From Solirubrobacteraceae bacterium (lineage in GTDB: Bacteria > Actinomycetota > Thermoleophilia > Solirubrobacterales > Solirubrobacteraceae), in NCBI GenBank assembly GCA_019683665.1, contig JADGIB010000064.1, positions 1-13,946 of the forward strand: a stretch of 13,946 nt of DNA. Direction: 5' to 3'. The translations under genes were made by a program, and so were the position numbers. How positions within the stretch are numbered: position 1 is the first letter of the stretch; each line of letters opens with the position of its first letter. This document shows, one piece after another, positions 13,864 through 13,946 of the stretch. Below the pieces are notes generated by a model. That model searched no databases. It was not told the DNA's origin and worked only from the letters and a program-made list of their open reading frames with translations.

Positions 13864-13908
13864 CGTGTGGCACCTGGCATCGGACAGGTCGATGCCAGGT
13901 GCCACACG
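13864..13908. repeat. Perfect 19-bp inverted repeat (extragenic palindrome or U-less terminator)
   Basis: Left arm 13864-13882 and right arm 13890-13908 are exact reverse complements around a 7-nt loop (GACAGGT). Each arm contains a tandem pair, TGGCA-CC-TGGCA, or its complement. It begins 36 nt after the operon's last stop codon, in the 118-nt non-coding tail of the window. No T-tract follows on either strand, so it is not a standard intrinsic terminator, though high-GC actinobacteria do use such hairpins. Its modular sequence also suggests a dispersed REP-like element; a second copy is not visible here. Confidence 0.8.
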
Positions 13909-13946
13909 CGGCCGCCCGTCGGCCCTCAGGGGCGCGGGAGCTTCAA

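Noticed and set aside
13864..13908. Reading the hairpin as a CRISPR repeat, attachment site or transposon end
   Set aside because: There is one copy only, with no spacers, integrase, transposase or target duplication in view. An extragenic palindrome or U-less terminator explains it with fewer assumptions.
13926..13946. Six codons and a TGA on the minus strand at the right edge (LKLPRP then stop), possibly the end of a convergent gene
   Set aside because: Six codons are far too few to support a gene. It would fit the hairpin lying between convergent genes, so the sequence beyond the window should be looked at.

Overview
The DNA is extremely GC-rich, with codon third positions almost always G or C. 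Gene content, frequent GTG starts, an almost complete lack of Shine-Dalgarno sequences and a long TGGCACCTGGCA-type hairpin suggest a high-GC actinobacterium. My best guess is class Thermoleophilia (Solirubrobacter/Conexibacter/Patulibacter type). That placement is inference from style; there is no rRNA or marker gene in the window. I find eleven protein genes (one cut by the left edge), no RNA genes, no insertion sequences, no CRISPR array and no phage genes.

Layout. (1) 1-1599, minus strand: a secreted subtilisin-family protease missing its C-terminal end, with a beta-sandwich-like insert inside the catalytic domain. (2) 1668-4168, plus: two ATGA-overlapping GT-B glycosyltransferases, divergent from the protease across a 68-bp gap. 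(3) 4216-5232, plus: a luciferase-like flavin oxidoreductase of the YhbW type. (4) 5259-9296, plus: an AsnB-type glutamine amidotransferase followed after 6 nt by a large polytopic GT-C-like membrane protein with an extracytoplasmic C-terminal domain. (5) 9301-10305, minus: a GT2 rhamnosyltransferase-like enzyme, tail-to-tail with the previous gene at only 4 nt. (6) 10389-13828, plus: a four-gene operon of a polyprenyl-phosphate sugar synthase-like GT2, a DUF2304 membrane protein, a DUF2142 polytopic membrane protein and an unrecognised protein with two membrane segments, the last pair sharing a GTGA overlap. (7) 13829-13946: non-coding DNA with a perfect 19-bp inverted repeat.

Working model (inference). 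Most of the window is part of a cell-surface glycan locus. Cytoplasmic nucleotide-sugar transferases (two GT-B, one GT2) build a glycan. The AsnB-like enzyme may amidate a sugar carboxylate rather than free aspartate. The GT2-DUF2304 pair may load a sugar onto a polyprenyl phosphate, which the two membrane proteins with an acidic PDE motif in the first outer loop could use outside the membrane. No flippase, polymerase, ligase or nucleotide-sugar synthesis gene is visible, so the locus must be completed elsewhere. The protease and the flavin oxidoreductase are probably neighbours rather than parts of the pathway.

Regulation. Five genes have a TANNNT-like -10 hexamer (one a weaker CACACT) ending only 6-9 nt before the start codon and no ribosome-binding site, which fits leaderless transcripts. 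The 10389 operon is the exception, with a TACAAT box that would give a leader of roughly 45 nt.
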